A stretch of DNA of 64,000 nucleotides from Phlebiopsis flavidoalba. Lineage: Eukaryota; Basidiomycota; Agaricomycetes; Polyporales; Phanerochaetaceae. Numbering within the stretch: position 1 is the stretch's first letter; every line of letters begins with the position of its first letter. The notes under the pieces are model-generated. The model was not told the DNA's origin. It saw nothing but the letters and a program-made list of their open reading frames with translations, and did no database searches. The stretch lies in NCBI GenBank assembly GCA_035772785.1, contig JAOCPU010000063.1, forward strand, positions 62,001 through 126,000, written 5' to 3'. A program made the position numbers and the translations under genes. Shown here piece after piece: positions 60,151 to 64,000 of the stretch.

Positions 60151-62587
60151 GCATGGCAACGGTAAACACACATGTACAGCAGCAAAGAAGGATGAACAAC
60201 ACGTTGTTCAGGGTATAGTTTGGTACAACCCGCAGGTGTCAGACCGAGTCCAGGCACACTGCGACCGGCAGATCGGGCCAGGAACGTGTAGAGTGCAAAG
60301 TACCGCCCACGATCGAGTTGTCTGGTTGGTCGTTTTCACGCGAGACAGGAACGGAAATTGAAGTTCGCGGACGGGAAAGAAAGGCCGCGCCCGGACTTTT
60401 GCAAGAGAGCGTGGGGCCGGCTCGAGAATGCTTTTTACGGTAATTTATGACCAGGCTTTGGCTATGAGCTCTGCACGAGGCAAAGCATCTGACAACACGA
60501 CGATACCCAGTGCTCACGCCCAGTGAGAAGTCGGGTCTACTAGGGAGCTATGCCGAGCTACTGTGAGCCACGTTGACAGGCGCTGTATACAGGCATGGCT
60601 CGGCAATATACCAGACTAGCGACTATCAAAGGCGCATTTTCCTACATTTCCGCTATGCCGAGCTAGTAGTTTGGGTCTATGTCTGTAGTACACACTAGTC
60701 TCCAATATATTCGTTCTATTTGATCGCGTCCTCTCGAGCCCATTCTACATTGCATGCTATGCACATCTATTGAGTGGAAAAAAAAAAAAAGGTTAGGTGT
60801 GCAGCTGTGATGTTCCGGGAGCGCTGCGTCGCACAATATACACATATAACATAGAGAGCAAAAATAAGCGGTTGGATACCTACTAGCGCTCAGCAGAGTT
60901 CATACAAAAAAATTAAAACAAGCTGAAATACTATTTACCATGTATGTGGTGACTGTCTTCGGAGGGGGGGGGGGAGACGCGCGAACGATAACAGTGTCTA
61001 TATTCATGTGAATCCATAAATGGGAGGAGAGCCCAAAATAATAGCAACTGGTGAATCGTAATCAAAAAGACCTAGCCATTGAAGTGAAAAGAGGGGGGGG
61101 TGCTGTAAGGGGGTACGTCCCGCCGAAGCCGTGACCGCGGGAAGGAGGGGTCAATGTGAACACGTGCAAGTCTGTGTCGCTGTGGTGCTACTGAGTGTGT
61201 CGAGGGTGCAGGGGGAAAAGGGTGCGAACACGTGCAACGTGATACATATGTGACGCAACAGATGCTAACGAGACGGTGGTGAAGGCTGAACCCTAAGTAG
61301 ACCATTAGGCAGTGACGGTTGTGAACGCGACGCAGGCGGCGGTGGTGATAGATCCGACAGAAGGTCAACGGTGAATTACTGTGCGTGAGTGATGCATGTG
61401 TGACAAGTCGGCGACAAGCCCGGCGATCGCGGCGTCGTGTCACTCACACACATCACAAAGAAGGGTGCTGTGCACATCACTCTAGGGTGCTAGATTGTGG
61501 CGCTCGGCGCGTGGCTAGTGGCAGGTGTGTGCGCGTAACGACACATCGGGTGGGGCACAGCAGTAGGAACGCACACACTGAATCCAAGTGGTGGATCTGC
61601 ACATGTCGTGATAGTGGAACGGTGGTGAGAAATAAGCATTACAGATAATTGCTCTCGGTAGGTCGCTGTTGTACTGTGTAGGGGGCGGTAGCGTTGTGAG
61701 GTTAACGGGTGGTAGTAACCTAGTCGCGTATTCAATGACTCCCCGGGTCAAAATGGGGGTGCATATATGGAAGGCAGGGCTGCGTGCGGCGCGGGAAATA
61801 ATGTTCCGCAGTTCCTGTATCTAGGGGGATGTCAAGTCATAATTGTGTAGCAACTTAATGCAGAGAGATCAGTGTAGAGGACGTGGCACGGAAGGACATA
61901 GCTTGCGAGTTGTCAGATGGCTACTATACTGAGGATGAACGAGCAGTATGGTGCCGGATCTCCCACGTCGAGAGAGAGTTGTTCCTAGGTCCGTTGGTGG
62001 GGTCAGAATGGGTGGAGGAATGGGTGGTGTGTGCATGGAGGGTCGCGTTAGACATGGGTATGAAGCTACAGCGGAGTGAGGTGTTGAATGGTGGAGTGAT
62101 TGTGGTTGAGCGATAGAGATCGGATCAATCACACGAGCACTGAGATAGAAACAACACTTGTCGAGGAGTGAGCCGTAATTAAGGTTTCAAGTACGTACAG
62201 CAACTGTACAGCACCATGTACTTTGCATGGCTGGTGGTTAGTGGCGTCTAGAATACACGTCAATAGTTCACCGTCACGTCGTTGGCGCCGATTGGCAAGC
62301 AAGGCCACATTCGAGACAAGCGCAATCTCTACATTCTTACTTAGGGCGCATTACACGATGAATCAGAAGGACAGGGCCTGTGCAGGACGTTGAATATTAG
62401 CCAGATATATAATAATGATATATAGGGGTTCTAGTGATATGATGATTATGATATGGGTTGGCGGTAAGAAGACACGACAACATGCGACTTTGATTTGGTC
62501 TCGGGCCTCTATTGGGACGAAGGCCTCTTGTAAGCCCATTTTCCACGGAGCAGCGCGTCGCGATTTGACAGTAGGTGAAACCCACTC
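60151..62587. other. 2.4 kb without a supported gene; strong G/T strand skew
   Basis: No gene is supported. A 14-base motif GCTATGCCGAGCTA occurs at 60547-60560 and 60652-60665, with an inverted core GCTCGGCA between them (about 60598-60605). A 13-A run ends at 60790 and an 11-G run lies at 60964-60974. From about 61080 to 62120 the plus strand is visibly rich in G and T over C and A, giving His/Pro/Thr-rich frames on the minus strand and Val/Gly/Trp-rich ones on the plus strand, without domains. Confidence 0.45.
60547..60665. repeat. 14-base direct repeat with internal inverted copy
   Basis: GCTATGCCGAGCTA is exact at 60547-60560 and 60652-60665. The reverse complement of its core, GCTCGGCA, lies between them at about 60598-60605. 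The arrangement could be a small foldback element or repeated binding sites. Confidence 0.55.
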
Positions 62588-63576
62588 TCATCCTTCCGTG
62601 CACCACCTCACTTCCACATTTCGTAGGGTGCTACACCGTGCACCTAGGGTCTCTATCGCCCTAGCATTTGCTTCGTTGTCCATGACGGGCTCCGGGTATA
62701 TCGTCGTTGAAATTGAATGTAGGCGATGCAGCAAGCGTAAAGTTTGCCCAAACTGAGCAATTGTGTCCTGATTTTCCAAATGAGACTTCTCGTCAATGCC
62801 TTGGGGTGACCCACTCACCTGCATAGTTTTCCCAGGCAAGTGGACGCTCTGGGAAGTCTATGCCTAAGTCAAACTCCAGGTACAATGTTCGAAGATTTGG
62901 GAATGTGACAGCGATCGCTTCGAATGCGTGGCAAGCTTCGCGGATGCTTTTCACCTCCAGGGACAACTGTAGCTGGGTTAAGGTTGCGGAATAGCCACGG
63001 AGAGAACCATGCGGTGCATCGAAGTCGGTGAGGGTTATTGGCACGGTAACAAAGATAGACTCCAGTCTTCTGCCGTTAGAGAGGTAAATAGAATCCTCTA
63101 ATTCGTCGGATTTGAGAGCGACGAGCCCGGACAAGAACTGGGGCGAATGAGCGGAGTCGAGTAGCCTGCGCCTCCAAGCCAGAGGAGAACGTCCTCTGAG
63201 TTCGAGGGACAGCATGATAGCGTCCGCGCGATGCATGGCTTGCAAAAGAAGTGCGCACAAAGTACTGTTCTTCCTCGCCTGTGGGAAACAGCGGCCACGC
63301 GACCGCCAGGTGCCGCACCCATCGGGCGGGATGTTGGAGCGATCCAAGCGGCGTGCCCGAGGACAGCAACTCTAACATGGGTCTTCCATGTACTCGTGTG
63401 CGAGAGGTGCGTTATGCGTCGTCCTCTGTGACATGCTGAGCCGGATGTCGGCGTACAGGAGCTCACCGCAGACCTCGTAAAGACGGCGACAAACCTGCGC
63501 GCATTGCGCGACTGACGTCCTGGATATCCAACAGTGCGGGTACGCGGCGCAAGATTTCGGTGGGAATCTTCTCCAT
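62588..63576 (-). CDS. F-box protein (basidiomycete type)
   Basis: The ATG at 63576 opens the F-box MEKIPTEILRRVPALLDIQD then VSR. After a frame break comes CAQVCRRLYEVCGELLYADI (about 63510-63450). The body continues in several frames with LELLSSGTPLGSLQHPARWV then RHLAVAWPLFPTGEE (63375-63270), LLLQAMHRADAIMLSLELRG (63255-63200), and a long in-frame exon: LVALKSDELEDSIYLSNGRR, LESIFVTVPITLTDFDAPHG, YSATLTQLQLSLEVKSIREA, VTFPNLRTLYLEFDLGIDF to WENYA at about 62825. A splice donor GTGAGT follows. The last exon reads FGQTLRLLHRLHSI to LGARCSTLRNVEVRWCTEG, TGA at 62588-62590. About 310 residues. The closing -xVRWCTEGW/G- style end is common in agaricomycete F-box proteins. Likely SCF adaptor, target unknown. 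Not similar in detail to the F-box gene at 53.4-55.4 kb. Confidence 0.75.
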
Positions 63577-64000
63577 AAGGGTGGTGTCGGAATGGGCTTG
63601 GAGAATGGTAGAAGAAGTCGGGCAAGCGTCCCTTTATAAATACCGCGCGCGATAGATCTGGTCTTTCTAAGCACGGAGTAGGTAGCAAGCAAAGGACGGG
63701 CCTGCAGCAAAATGCACGATTCTGCGGATTGAGCATCTCAGCGGTGATCCGTCTCTAGGGACGCACCGAGGAGTTTTAGGAAGTGATGATGTCGCAGGGA
63801 GTTTCTGCCTGCTGCCGCACCGCCTGACTGGGCTCGGCGACGCAGCCTTTCGGAAGGGGGCATCGGAAGTGAGACCCGATTTTGCACGGCACACAGGGTG
63901 TAGACTTTGCGAACTAGGAGACCCAGGCCGTGTACGACCGTGTATGGGACAACCGCGTGTGCGACCCTCGCGGCGGGTTTGGGCTAAGTTCAAGGAGGAG
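63577..64000. other. Right-edge sequence, no supported gene
   Basis: Upstream region of the F-box gene (a TATAAATA motif at about 63636-63643 lies about 60 bases before its ATG on the opposite strand), then GC-rich sequence to the edge. A minus frame at 63667-63993 is open but shows no domain. Confidence 0.45.

Overview
This window is nuclear DNA from a filamentous basidiomycete, most likely a wood-decaying agaricomycete of the Polyporales kind. Genes are split by many introns of about 45-60 bases with GT-AG ends. The housekeeping set is fungal (DASH subunit Duo1, Bre1, Tfb1, Yak1, Golgi CASP/Coy1). A secreted glyoxal oxidase, the H2O2-producing partner of lignin peroxidases in white-rot fungi, points to a white-rot lifestyle. 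There are no operons, rRNA genes, CRISPR arrays or recognisable tRNA genes. I found no convincing new defence or biosynthetic system.

Layout. 0-4.2 kb: GC-rich sequence with at most a low-complexity gene end at the left edge. 4.2-6.3 kb: frame-broken glyoxal oxidase (-). 6.4-9 kb: weak coding traces. 9-13.2 kb: no supported gene. 13.3-18.7 kb: CASP/Coy1 (+) convergent with TFIIH subunit Tfb1 (-). 19.7-20.3 kb: unknown coding block. 21.2-25.9 kb: PHOSPHO-type HAD phosphatase (+) and secreted GH30 glucanase (+). 26.4-30.5 kb: MYND zinc-finger protein (-) and molybdenum sulfite oxidase (-). 32.3-33.0 kb: unknown coding block (+). 33.8-39.05 kb: two diverged tandem copies of a decayed multi-pass membrane gene resembling the DUF6533 family. 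39.7-44 kb: Yak1 kinase (-). 45.2-46.2 kb: coiled-coil nuclear-type protein (-). 46.7-48 kb: mitochondrial ribosomal protein uS9m (+). 48.4-53.2 kb: Bre1 (-) and Duo1 (+), head to head. 53.4-55.4 kb: F-box/LRR-like protein (-). 55.9-57.4 kb: PRMT1 (-). 58-60.1 kb: small unknown protein (-) and RmlD/MAT2B-like reductase (+). 60.2-62.6 kb: strand-skewed non-coding DNA. 62.6-63.6 kb: second F-box protein (-).

Sequence quality is central to reading the window. Nearly every conserved gene contains one or more single-base frame breaks. Where they can be placed (GH30, PHOSPHO, PRMT1, uS9m) they are an extra base in a short homopolymer. This looks like unpolished long-read or similar error, not mass pseudogenisation, so most exon chains below cross reading frames. 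The two membrane-gene copies at 34-39 kb are genuinely decayed. The glyoxal oxidase is ambiguous: it is heavily frame-broken, yet all its copper and radical residues are present.

Functionally the window mixes transcription and chromatin genes (Tfb1, Bre1, PRMT1, Yak1), cell structure (Coy1, Duo1), mitochondrial translation (uS9m), sulfur metabolism (sulfite oxidase) and extracellular enzymes (glyoxal oxidase, GH30). They look like ordinary neighbours, not a pathway cluster. Boundaries are given to the base where a start or stop could be read and are approximate otherwise.
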